This document shows positions 1-7,073 of a stretch of DNA of 11,208 nt, piece by piece. The stretch covers positions 1 to 11,208 of the forward strand of contig URWL01000033.1 in NCBI GenBank assembly GCA_900551465.1, written 5' to 3'. The position numbers and the translations under genes are program-made. Position 1 is the first letter of the stretch. Every line of letters begins with the position of its first letter. The notes under the pieces were generated by a model that was not told where the DNA came from, did no database searches, and saw only the letters and a program-made list of their open reading frames with translations. Source of the stretch: an uncultured Blautia sp. (GTDB taxonomy: Bacteria > Bacillota > Clostridia > Lachnospirales > Lachnospiraceae).

Positions 1-797
1 TTTCCATAAATAGAAGCATACAGAATCAGAACTGCATGATCTTCCGGTGTATAGGTACTCCATTTCTGGTATTTATCGATAAACCATCCCAGATTTTCTC
101 TCCATACCGGTCCGTGAAGCGGACAAATGATCTCAATGTCCAAAGCAGCTGCTTTTTTAAGGGCAGCCTGAACCTGTGCACCATATTTTCCTACAATATT
201 TGTCAGATATCTTCTTGCCTCTTCCAGCCATTCATTTTCAAAATTCACTTCATCGGCAAAAATATTTCCATTCAGAGCTCCAAAAGTTCCAAAAGCATCT
301 GCGCTGTAAAGTACCTTATCACAAACATCATAAGTAACCATAGCCTCCGGCCAGTGCACCATCGGTATCATTGCAAAAGCCAGAGTATGCTTTCCTGTCT
401 GAAGCGTATCTCCCTCTTTGATCACTACAGCACGGCTGTCTACTTCAAAATCAAAAAACTGTTTCATCATGGTAAATGTTTTTGCATTTCCCACCAGTTT
501 TACATTCGGATGACGGATCACTACTTCTGCGAGAGAAGCACAGTGATCAGGCTCCATATGGTTCACAACAATATAATCCAGACTCCTGCCGTTCAAAACA
601 TATTCTAAATTTTCAAGAAACTGTTCACATACAGAATGATCTACCGTATCAAGAAGAACCGTTTTCTCATCCAGGATCACATAGGAATTATAAGAAACTC
701 CTTTTGGGATAGGATATACATTTTCAAACAGTTCCAGTCTTCTGTCGCTGGCTCCGATCCAGTACATATCCTCTGTTATCTTTTTTACACAGTACAC
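1..797 (-). CDS. fprA: FprA-type flavodiiron protein (A-type flavoprotein), N-terminal part; 3' end beyond window
   Basis: Flavodiiron proteins reduce O2 to water or NO to N2O in the cytoplasm of anaerobes, taking electrons through FMN to a di-iron site. The 265 visible residues form the metallo-beta-lactamase-like domain. All seven expected iron ligands are present: the HxExDH motif HMEPDH (H80, E82, D84, H85), H148 in MVHWPEA, D167 in YSADAFG and H228 in CPLHGP. The last visible residues, VLILYASIYG (256-265), are the start of the flavodoxin domain at its FMN phosphate loop. The family is about 400 residues long, so roughly one third is missing beyond position 1. The start is GTG at 797-795: it is the only start codon between an in-frame stop (812-810, the purD stop itself) and the conserved N-terminus, and AAGGAGGAA sits 5 bases upstream. 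The gene follows purD by 12 bp and is probably cotranscribed with it. Whether a rubredoxin or flavin reductase domain follows cannot be seen. Confidence 0.93.
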   Translation of the reverse strand, partial: MYCVKKITEDMYWIGASDRRLELFENVYPIPKGVSYNSYVILDEKTVLLDTVDHSVCEQFLENLEYVLNGRSLDYIVVNHMEPDHCASLAEVVIRHPNVKLVGNAKTFTMMKQFFDFEVDSRAVVIKEGDTLQTGKHTLAFAMIPMVHWPEAMVTYDVCDKVLYSADAFGTFGALNGNIFADEVNFENEWLEEARRYLTNIVGKYGAQVQAALKKAAALDIEIICPLHGPVWRENLGWFIDKYQKWSTYTPEDHAVLILYASIYG

Positions 798-802
798 GTT
801 GC

Positions 803-811
803 TTCCTCCTT
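803..811 (-). promoter_or_regulatory. Ribosome binding site fixing the GTG start of fprA
   Basis: The minus strand reads AAGGAGGAA, then GCAAC, then GTG. The site shares bases with the purD stop codon (812-810, TAA), so ribosomes finishing purD are placed directly on the fprA start. This supports the GTG start and cotranslation. Basis: seen in sequence; coupling is inference. Confidence 0.85.
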
Positions 812-2084
812 ATGCCTCATCAATTGCTTTTCCAATATCATGGCGCATATACTTCGTGGCAAAGCTGATCCACTCTGTGGCTTCATATGCATTCTTTCTG
901 GCTTCCTTAAGGTCACTTCCCTTTGCAGTAATGCCAACAACACGGCCTCCGTTTGTAACAATCTGCCCATCCTGGAATTTAGTTCCTGCATGGAAGCAGT
1001 AATAGCCTTCTTTTTCTTTGAAGTTCTCAAAGCCGTACATAGGAATTCCTTTTTCATATTTTACAGGATACCCTTCGCTTGCAAGAACCACACACACAGC
1101 TGCATTGTCCTCAAATTCCAGCTCCATCTGATCCAGAGTACCGTTTACACAGGCCTCCATCACATCCAGAATATCTGTTTTCATTCTGGGAAGTACCACC
1201 TGTGCCTCCGGATCTCCAAACCGTGCATTATACTCCAGAACCTTTGGACCATCTGCCGTAAGCATCAGACCAAAGAAGATAATTCCCACAAAAGGACGGC
1301 CCTCAGATGCCATAGCATCCACCGTAGGCTGGTAGATGTATTTCTTACAAAAATCATCTACCTCTTTTGTATAAAAAGGACTTGGGGAAAATGTACCCAT
1401 TCCACCGGTGTTAAGTCCTTTGTCTCCGTCCATAGCGCGCTTATGATCCTGAGCAGAAGTCATAGTCCGAATTGTCTTTCCATCAACAAAGGAGAGCACA
1501 GAAACTTCACGGCCTGTCATAAATTCTTCAACGACCATTGTATTTCCCGCACTTCCGAATTTCTTATCCTCCATGATCTCTTTGACACCTGCTTCTGCTT
1601 CTGCAAGATCATTGCAGATCAAAACACCCTTTCCCAATGCAAGCCCGTCTGCTTTCAGGACAATAGGGAATTTTGCCTGTGTGCGGAGATATTCCAGAGC
1701 TTTTTCCGCATTATCAAAGTTTTCATAACCTGCTGTAGGAATATTATATTTTTTCATAAGATCTTTGGAAAAAGCCTTGGATCCTTCAAGAATCGCAGCG
1801 TTTTTCCGCGGTCCGAATACTTTCAGACCTCTTTCTTCAAATACGTCTACAACTCCGCCTACCAGCGGATCATCCATGCCAATGATAGTAAGATCAATTT
1901 CTTTCTCCTGGGCAAAATCTGCCAGCTTCTCAAACTCCATAGCACCGATAGGAACGCATTCTGCAAACTCAGAAATACCCGCATTACCCGGTGCACAGTA
2001 AATTTTATCTGCCTTCGGGCTTTTTGCCACACTCCATGCAATGGCATGTTCTCTTCCGCCGCTTCCAACAATCAAAATATTCAT
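810..2084 (-). CDS. purD: Phosphoribosylamine-glycine ligase (GAR synthetase)
   Basis: PurD joins glycine to 5-phosphoribosylamine using ATP, the second step of de novo purine synthesis, in the cytoplasm. At 424 residues it is the usual bacterial length. The N-terminal domain opens with MNILIVGSGGREHA (1-14). The ATP-grasp core shows KADGLALGKGV (144-154), EEFMTGREVSV (186-196), SAQDHKRAMDGDKGLNTGG (210-228) and the metal-binding LEYNARFGDPEAQ (283-295). The C-terminal subdomain carries TNGGRVVGITAKG (377-389). One oddity: the loop that reads GPEAPL in E. coli PurD is GMDDPL here (69-74). The ATG start has a TAAGGAG ribosome site 9 bases upstream whose TAA is the purN stop. The gene sits 13 bp after purN and 12 bp before fprA, as part of a purE-M-N-D run. 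Confidence 0.98.
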   Translation of the reverse strand: MNILIVGSGGREHAIAWSVAKSPKADKIYCAPGNAGISEFAECVPIGAMEFEKLADFAQEKEIDLTIIGMDDPLVGGVVDVFEERGLKVFGPRKNAAILEGSKAFSKDLMKKYNIPTAGYENFDNAEKALEYLRTQAKFPIVLKADGLALGKGVLICNDLAEAEAGVKEIMEDKKFGSAGNTMVVEEFMTGREVSVLSFVDGKTIRTMTSAQDHKRAMDGDKGLNTGGMGTFSPSPFYTKEVDDFCKKYIYQPTVDAMASEGRPFVGIIFFGLMLTADGPKVLEYNARFGDPEAQVVLPRMKTDILDVMEACVNGTLDQMELEFEDNAAVCVVLASEGYPVKYEKGIPMYGFENFKEKEGYYCFHAGTKFQDGQIVTNGGRVVGITAKGSDLKEARKNAYEATEWISFATKYMRHDIGKAIDEA

Positions 2085-2097
2085 AAGTATTTTCTCC

Positions 2098-2724
2098 TTA
2101 TCTGCTGATACGTACCTTTCCGTTCTCTACCATAACTTTCCCGTTAGCGATCAAGTCAATGGCTTCCGGAAGGATTTTCCATTCTGCCTGTTCCATCACC
2201 CGGCGCTGAAGAATCTCCGGAGTATCTCCCTCCTGAACCTCAACTGCTTTCTGAAGGATAATTGGACCGGTATCTGTCCCTGCATCTACAAAATGAACAG
2301 TGGCTCCTGTCACTTTCACGCCCCTGTCTAAAACACCTTCGTGGACACGCAGTCCATAAAACCCGGTTCCGCAAAATGACGGTATCAAAGATGGATGGAT
2401 ATTGATGATTCTGTTTGGATATGCACCTACAATCATAGGTGGAACCGCCACCAGAAATCCTGCCAGTACTACCAGATCTATCTGATGATTCTGAAGTTCA
2501 GAAAGAAGAGCTTTATGAAACTCATCACGGCTTTCATAGGATTTCGGAGAAATACACACAGCCGGAATCCCATGCATATGCGCTCTTTCAAGGGCATATG
2601 CACCAGCGTTATTGCTGATCACCAGACTCACCTCGGCATTTGTTATGCGTCCACTTTCCACTGCATCCAGTATAGCCTGAAGATTTGTTCCGCCTCCTGA
2701 TACAAGAACACCTAGTTTTAGCAT
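2098..2724 (-). CDS. purN: Phosphoribosylglycinamide formyltransferase (GAR transformylase, folate type)
   Basis: PurN transfers a formyl group from 10-formyltetrahydrofolate to GAR, giving FGAR, the third purine step. The protein has 208 residues, normal for the family. The GAR phosphate loop is VSGGGTNLQAI (8-18). The catalytic set matches E. coli N106/H108/D144: N108 and H110 in IINIHPSLIP and D151 in TDTGPIIL. The segment SFCGTGFYGLRVHEG (116-130) replaces the shorter E. coli loop; from memory it is common in Firmicutes PurN. The ATG lies inside the end of purM, with a 7-nt overlap (ATGCTAA), so translation is probably coupled to purM. PurN rather than the formate-dependent PurT is consistent with a folate-using clostridial anaerobe. 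Confidence 0.98.
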   Translation of the reverse strand: MLKLGVLVSGGGTNLQAILDAVESGRITNAEVSLVISNNAGAYALERAHMHGIPAVCISPKSYESRDEFHKALLSELQNHQIDLVVLAGFLVAVPPMIVGAYPNRIINIHPSLIPSFCGTGFYGLRVHEGVLDRGVKVTGATVHFVDAGTDTGPIILQKAVEVQEGDTPEILQRRVMEQAEWKILPEAIDLIANGKVMVENGKVRISR

Positions 2725-3743
2725 AAATCTACACCCTTTTCACCAGCTTCAATACGGCCTACCACATAAGGAGTGTCTCCTGCTGCACGAATCGCCTCCA
2801 TTGTCTTATCCACATCAGCAGGACGAACTGCAAGGATCATTCCCAGTCCCATATTATAAGTATTATACATCATCTGCTCTTCAATATTTCCTTTTTCTGC
2901 AAGGAGTTTAAAGATCGGCAGTACCGGATAGCTGTCCTTTTCAACTACAGCTCTTGTTCCCTCTTTCAGCATACGTGGAATATTTTCATAAAAACCGCCG
3001 CCTGTAATATGGCTGCATGCGCGGATGCGGACACCGGCTTCTTTAATGCTCTTGAGCGCCTTAACATAGATTCTGGTCGGTGCAAGAAGCGCCTCTCCCA
3101 GAGTAGTACCCAGTTCATCATAATAAGTATCCAGAGACTCTCTGGTCATATCAAACACTTTGCGTACAAGAGAGAAGCCATTGCTGTGAACACCAGTGGA
3201 AGCCATACCGATCAGCACATCTCCCGCTTCCAGTTCTTCTCCTGTAAGAAGATCTTTTTTATCAATGATGCCCACTGCAAAACCAGCAAGATCATACTCA
3301 TCCTCCTGCATGAGACCTGGATGCTCTGCTGTTTCTCCACCGATCAGGGCAGCGCCGGACTGAACACATCCCTCTGCTACTCCAGCTACGATCTCAGCGA
3401 TCTTTTCCGGATAATTTTTGCCGCACGCAATATAGTCCAGGAAGAACAGAGGCTCTGCGCCTGCACATGCAATGTCGTTCACACACATGGCAACTGCGTC
3501 AATGCCAATGGTATCATGTTTGTCCATCACCATTGCAAGCTTCACCTTTGTCCCGCATCCATCAGTACCTGAAACAAGAGTCGGTTCCTCCATTCCCTTA
3601 AAGCTGTCCAGGGAAAAAGCACCAGAAAATCCTCCGATCCCGCCAAGGACCTCCGGTCTCATAGTCTTTGCAATATGCTTTTTCATAAGCTCAACTGATT
3701 TGTACCCTGCCTCTATATCCACACCTGCGTTCTTGTAATCCAT
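2718..3743 (-). CDS. purM: Phosphoribosylformylglycinamidine cyclo-ligase (AIR synthetase)
   Basis: PurM closes the imidazole ring: FGAM plus ATP gives 5-aminoimidazole ribonucleotide. The protein has 341 residues, close to E. coli PurM (345), and is a soluble member of the PurM/PurL/SelD/ThiL fold. Visible signatures in order are GTDGCGTKVKLA (59-70), VNDIACAGAEPLFFLDYIA (88-106), the GGETAEHPG loop (135-143), STGVHSNGFSLVR (182-194), HITGGGFYENIPR (245-257) and YNMGLGM (296-302). The ATG start is preceded by GGGAGG at 5 bases. It lies 57 bp after purE, the only real gap inside the purine run. Its product AIR is the substrate entering the PurK/PurE step, so purE and purM act next to each other in the pathway. 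Confidence 0.98.
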   Translation of the reverse strand: MDYKNAGVDIEAGYKSVELMKKHIAKTMRPEVLGGIGGFSGAFSLDSFKGMEEPTLVSGTDGCGTKVKLAMVMDKHDTIGIDAVAMCVNDIACAGAEPLFFLDYIACGKNYPEKIAEIVAGVAEGCVQSGAALIGGETAEHPGLMQEDEYDLAGFAVGIIDKKDLLTGEELEAGDVLIGMASTGVHSNGFSLVRKVFDMTRESLDTYYDELGTTLGEALLAPTRIYVKALKSIKEAGVRIRACSHITGGGFYENIPRMLKEGTRAVVEKDSYPVLPIFKLLAEKGNIEEQMMYNTYNMGLGMILAVRPADVDKTMEAIRAAGDTPYVVGRIEAGEKGVDLC

Positions 3744-3800
3744 AATATCCTCCCAGTATTTTGTTTATGATAATAGTTATTTTTTTATCTTTGCCATTTT

Positions 3801-4301
3801 TTAATAATTCTGATAGCCTACTTCCTGCAGTCTTGCATCTTTCGCTTCTACCTGTTCTTTCAGTTCCTGGCTGTATGCTTTCAGCTTTTCAAGAAGCTCC
3901 GGATCTGAAGTAGCCAGGATCTTCGCAGCAAGAAGTCCTGCATTTGCTCCGCCGTTAATAGCAACTGTTGCGACCGGAATTCCTGACGGCATCTGTACGA
4001 TAGAATAAAGAGAATCTCGTCCGCCTAAAGATGTGGTGTGCATTGGAATACCGATTACCGGCATCGGAAAGATTGCCGCACACATTCCAGGCAGATGTGC
4101 TGCCATTCCGGCACCTGCAATGATCACTTTAAATCCTCTTTCTTCTGCGCTTTTTGCATAATCAAAAAATACATCCGGTTCTCTGTGCGCAGAAATGATC
4201 TTCATTTCATACTCTACTCCAAGCTTGTCGAGAATAGCCGCAGCTTTGCTCATAACCGGCATATCTGAATCGCTTCCCATTACAATTCCAACTTTTTTCA
4301 T
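3801..4301 (-). CDS. purE: N5-carboxyaminoimidazole ribonucleotide mutase (AIR carboxylase catalytic subunit)
   Basis: Class I PurE moves the carboxyl group of N5-CAIR to carbon 4 to make CAIR; it normally works as an octamer in the cytoplasm, with PurK supplying N5-CAIR. No purK is in the window. The protein has 166 residues, the usual length. The nucleotide-binding GSDSD is at 9-13, the catalytic histidine is H39 in SAHREP (37-42), and the second loop is AGAGMAAHLPGM (62-73). IVQMPSGIPVATVAI (101-115) is strongly class I. Two details differ from E. coli: SAHRTP is SAHREP and GAGGAAH is GAGMAAH. The start has AAAGGAGG 7 bases upstream. It is the first gene after a consensus promoter and heads the purE-purM-purN-purD-fprA run. 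Confidence 0.97.
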   Translation of the reverse strand: MKKVGIVMGSDSDMPVMSKAAAILDKLGVEYEMKIISAHREPDVFFDYAKSAEERGFKVIIAGAGMAAHLPGMCAAIFPMPVIGIPMHTTSLGGRDSLYSIVQMPSGIPVATVAINGGANAGLLAAKILATSDPELLEKLKAYSQELKEQVEAKDARLQEVGYQNY

Positions 4302-4335
4302 TGGTAGGCCTCCTTTTTCGTTCTGTTCCAGGTTG

Positions 4336-4364
4336 ATTCTACTAAGATTCTATTTTTGTGTCAA
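4336..4364 (-). promoter_or_regulatory. Sigma-A type promoter of the purE operon
   Basis: On the minus strand the -35 is TTGACA (4364-4359, full match) and the -10 is TAGAAT (4341-4336, five of six), with an exact 17-base spacer. Transcription should begin near 4329, giving a leader of about 28 nt before the purE ATG. That is too short for a guanine riboswitch or an attenuator, so any purine control must act at the promoter. The 8-bp palindrome AACATGTT (4363-4370) touches the -35 box and could be an operator; I see no clear PurR box with a CCGAAC core. Confidence 0.75.
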
Positions 4365-4392
4365 CATGTTTCCCACAAAGAAATATTTTGGC

Positions 4393-4411
4393 ATACAAAC
4401 TGTTTTTGTAT
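4393..4411. repeat. Short inverted repeat between the aminopeptidase gene and the purE promoter
   Basis: Two perfect 7-base arms, ATACAAA and TTTGTAT, flank a 5-base loop. It starts right behind the aminopeptidase stop codon (4415-4413) and lies about 29 bases upstream of the purE -35 box. As an RNA hairpin it would be AT-only apart from one pair and has no T run behind it, so it is a poor terminator. It could be a weak RNA 3' end, an operator half-site pair, or chance. Confidence 0.4.
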
Positions 4412-4412
4412 T

Positions 4413-6443
4413 TTATAAAAAAGGCTTATTTAATTCTTCAGTGCCCGGAAGCACAAAACGTCCTTTTTCTATAATTGAATGACTTTCTCCATCATCGTCG
4501 ATCACACATATACTTCCCAACTCATCATAAGGGATCGTAATATCTGTATGGCATCCATAATAAGCAAGGCTGAGATCTTCTTTTCTCAGGCTGGAGATTT
4601 CATTATCCCGGGCAATGATCTCCTTTCCATCGGGATTATAAACCGCCGTATCCTCTGCCCAGCTGTAGCAGGTATCTCCCACAGCAAAATGAGGTCCCAT
4701 TTTTTCCGCAATGAGAATCGGAAGTTTGTCTGCAATACCATATTTCTCCGCAGCCACATAAGCAGTGGTGTTGGTTCCGATCGCAAACTCTCCCATGGGG
4801 ATCTTTACATGATGATGAAGAATATTATCCTCAATATAAGCCCGGTTTTCTTCTTCGTTTTCAAAATTACTGCAGGAGTAATCGATCACCTGTCCACAAT
4901 CAAATACCAGTTTCAGATCCTTAAACTGGAGACCATTCAGGTATACCTTTTTTACATGGAGGACACCGCCTGTTCCGGCAAGAACCGGAGATGTAAAGAC
5001 CTCACCCACCGGAATATTCACATCTGCCACACAGTTTTCAAAATTGGTCTGCTTTTCCGGATTCTCAAGCATATGAAGATGGATGATAAGATCCGTTTCA
5101 TTGCCGTCTTTTCCCTTGATCTCCACCCACTCGCAGGTATCCAGTACGTCAATGATCGTCTGCTGGATTTTCTGATAAAGCTTATAATCCAGTGTATTGA
5201 TCTTTACAATTTCTCCAAAAATCTCCGGGAATTTTTCACCGATCTCCGGCACCGGATAGGCAATAATAGTAAAGCTTCTTTCCTCTCCCTTGATATAACG
5301 GTTGACGATCTGTCCGGACTCATTATCCAGTTCCACCTGAAGCTTCTGCTGAACATCACTTAAAGAATAAGTCTCCGGCTTGGATATCGGAGAGAATGGT
5401 TCCTCGCCAAAAGTCTCGATCACTGCCGGGCCCCCATGAACTTCTGCCATGTCTTTGTACTTCTCATAAGCCGTCTGCATAGAACGAAGTTTTCTCTTTA
5501 CAAAATCGCTGTCAAGGAAAAGCGCACTGTCCTGTCGATGATCATATTCATACTGAGGATTTGCCACACCTCCTGTAAATCCTACACGGGCACTTCCACG
5601 TTTATTTACAATATGAGATGCATGACGATAGATTACCGGCTCCAGCCCCATTTCCCTGAACTGCAGGATTGCTGCGCGGACCATCCGCTCAAATCCCAGG
5701 TTATATCGGATATTCACAGTTTTTTTCTTTGTAATATCCTTTCTGGTATTGATAAATCCAATTCGGTATCCTTCTGTATAAGTACGGGCCATATCATCGA
5801 TCTGTTGCTGGGTAAGGCTGTTCAGAAATTCCGCAACACCCGTCTCATTTTCTGACACATATTCCCCATACTGATAAAGATATCGAAGATCTGTAAGATC
5901 GGAATCCATAATGATCCTTACCGCAAAATCAAGAGAGGGATCCACACCTTCCGCAATCCTCTTCTCCATCATATCCTGGCAGTAATCATTCACATAGGAT
6001 CGAAGAATGTCCTCTGTTGTTTTGACAGACGGAAGCTCTTCTTCAGAAAATGCGGAATGTACTTCCAGAAAAAGTTCGGCAGCAACTGTATAATCCCACC
6101 ATTTTTTTTCATATGCATAAACAACAGAACCTCTCAGCTCTGCATACAGAAAACTCATTGCTTTTCCATATTCTCCAAGGCAGGTTTCTGCATAGGCAGG
6201 ATTGCCATAGGAATAAAGATAATTTTCTGGAAACAGCTCTCTGTAAAGAGACTGATTCTCTTCCTTTAATTCCTCCAGTGTAAATTCTGTTTCCTGTCTT
6301 TCCAGAATTTCTCCTGTTTTTTTCAAAAAATTTGCAGCAGTTCTGAAAAACTCATCAAAAGGTGCTTTTATCTCCTGTTCTGTACAAATTTCTGCAATTC
6401 TGTCCTTTGCAAGCGCAAAACGTTCCATCAGCAATTCGTCCAA
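4413..6443 (-). CDS. M29-family metallo-aminopeptidase with long N-terminal extension
   Basis: The C-terminal part resembles family M29 (AmpS/AmpT/PepS), cytoplasmic two-metal exopeptidases that remove N-terminal residues from peptides. All six family metal ligands can be placed: E481 (PVGEVFTSP), E552 (MGEFAIGTN), H585 and Y593 (GPHFAVGDTCYS), H632 and D634 (YGCHTDI). H-to-Y spacing is 8, one more than in Thermus AmpT. The protein has 676 residues against about 410 for typical M29, because roughly 235 mostly helical, acidic residues precede the M29-like N-domain, which seems to begin near NIRYNLGFERMVRAA (244-258). No signal peptide or membrane segment is seen. The start is TTG at 6443-6441, supported by AAAGGAG 8 bases upstream; the ATG six codons in has no such site. 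It follows the HD gene by 39 bp and ends before the purE promoter. The substrate is unknown. Confidence 0.85.
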   Translation of the reverse strand: MDELLMERFALAKDRIAEICTEQEIKAPFDEFFRTAANFLKKTGEILERQETEFTLEELKEENQSLYRELFPENYLYSYGNPAYAETCLGEYGKAMSFLYAELRGSVVYAYEKKWWDYTVAAELFLEVHSAFSEEELPSVKTTEDILRSYVNDYCQDMMEKRIAEGVDPSLDFAVRIIMDSDLTDLRYLYQYGEYVSENETGVAEFLNSLTQQQIDDMARTYTEGYRIGFINTRKDITKKKTVNIRYNLGFERMVRAAILQFREMGLEPVIYRHASHIVNKRGSARVGFTGGVANPQYEYDHRQDSALFLDSDFVKRKLRSMQTAYEKYKDMAEVHGGPAVIETFGEEPFSPISKPETYSLSDVQQKLQVELDNESGQIVNRYIKGEERSFTIIAYPVPEIGEKFPEIFGEIVKINTLDYKLYQKIQQTIIDVLDTCEWVEIKGKDGNETDLIIHLHMLENPEKQTNFENCVADVNIPVGEVFTSPVLAGTGGVLHVKKVYLNGLQFKDLKLVFDCGQVIDYSCSNFENEEENRAYIEDNILHHHVKIPMGEFAIGTNTTAYVAAEKYGIADKLPILIAEKMGPHFAVGDTCYSWAEDTAVYNPDGKEIIARDNEISSLRKEDLSLAYYGCHTDITIPYDELGSICVIDDDGESHSIIEKGRFVLPGTEELNKPFL

Positions 6444-6451
6444 TCTGTTAT

Positions 6452-6458
6452 CTCCTTT
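6452..6458 (-). promoter_or_regulatory. Ribosome binding site selecting the TTG start of the aminopeptidase
   Basis: The minus strand reads AAAGGAG, then ATAACAGA, then TTG. The spacing of 8 is normal, whereas the in-frame ATG at codon 6 is preceded only by GACGAATTGCTG. This is why the TTG at 6443 is taken as the start. Confidence 0.75.
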
Positions 6459-6482
6459 CCAATCTGCATTCCGTCGAAAGCT

Positions 6483-7070
6483 CTATGCATCGATCACATT
6501 CCCCAGACGGATATGTTTGTCTATCAATTCTTTCATATATTCCCAGATTTCCACAGAGCCTTCAGAAGTATGCTCGTTTCTTTTGTAAATCTGGCTTTTT
6601 CTCACTCCATGCTCTGCCCAGCTTCTTCCATTTGATGCATCGTTCAAAAGAAGCGGCTGACAGTTGTCCAATACATGGGCAAATTTTGCTTCCGGAGTTT
6701 CATAAGCTTCAAATTCCTCCCACAGTTCCCGGAACCATTTGCACTGATCCTCAGGAAGCATGCCAAAAATTCGGTCTGCCGCTTTCGTTTCTCTTTCTCT
6801 TTTTGTTTCCGCGCCTGCTTCATCATAAGCATAAGTATCTCCTGCATCAATTTCAACAAGATCATGGATCAGGACCATTGGTACAACCTTTGCAAGATCC
6901 ACCTCCTCGTTGGAATACTCCTTAAGAAGCACAGCCATCAAAGCAAGATGCCAGGAATGCTCCGCATCATTTTCTTTTCTGTTTCCATCTGCAAGATACG
7001 TCTGGCGGATGATATTTTTTACTTTGTCCACCTCGACAATAAATTCCATTTGTTTTTTTAATCGTTCCAT
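6483..7070 (-). CDS. HD-domain hydrolase, YfbR/HDDC2-like 5'-(deoxy)nucleotidase family
   Basis: This 195-residue soluble protein has the metal-binding HD signature of the group that includes E. coli YfbR (a dNMP 5'-nucleotidase) and human HDDC2. The residues line up: H38 in NDAEHSWH, H69-D70 in VLIHDLVEI, E73, D78 in AGDT, and D135 in VLDNCQPLLLN. The YfbR metal and catalytic set is H33, H68, D69, E72, D77 and D137, so all members are present at near-identical spacing. The C-terminal third is helical and charged. By family it would release phosphate from nucleoside or deoxynucleoside monophosphates; the true substrate cannot be read from the sequence. The ATG at 7070 has GGGAG 8 bases upstream and follows the preceding gene's stop by 3 bp, so it is cotranscribed with the membrane trio. 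Nearby pyrE and purE fit a nucleotide-pool role, by inference. Confidence 0.85.
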   Translation of the reverse strand: MERLKKQMEFIVEVDKVKNIIRQTYLADGNRKENDAEHSWHLALMAVLLKEYSNEEVDLAKVVPMVLIHDLVEIDAGDTYAYDEAGAETKRERETKAADRIFGMLPEDQCKWFRELWEEFEAYETPEAKFAHVLDNCQPLLLNDASNGRSWAEHGVRKSQIYKRNEHTSEGSVEIWEYMKELIDKHIRLGNVIDA

Positions 7071-7073
7071 ATA

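Noticed and set aside
36..608. Plus-strand open frame at the left edge
   Set aside because: It lies opposite the fprA coding frame, which holds all seven iron ligands; no independent support.
636..2108. Long open frame on the plus strand (about 490 codons) across purD
   Set aside because: It is antisense to a full, motif-complete purD, has a composition rich in Cys/His/Phe/Ser typical of a shadow frame, and lacks a ribosome site.
3744..3800. Second promoter in the AT-rich purE-purM gap
   Set aside because: A TATTAT is present, but no acceptable -35 lies 16-18 bases upstream; the gap is probably only a spacer with the purM ribosome site.
4302..4329. Guanine/PRPP riboswitch ahead of purE
   Set aside because: The predicted leader is only about 28 nt and contains no three-way junction aptamer sequence.
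4393..4411. Intrinsic terminator after the aminopeptidase
   Set aside because: The stem is only 7 mostly A-T pairs and is followed by GCC on the minus strand instead of a T run.
4479..5363. Plus-strand open frame of about 294 codons inside the aminopeptidase gene
   Set aside because: It is antisense to the M29 gene, whose metal ligands are all in the minus-strand frame; no ribosome site or recognisable motif.
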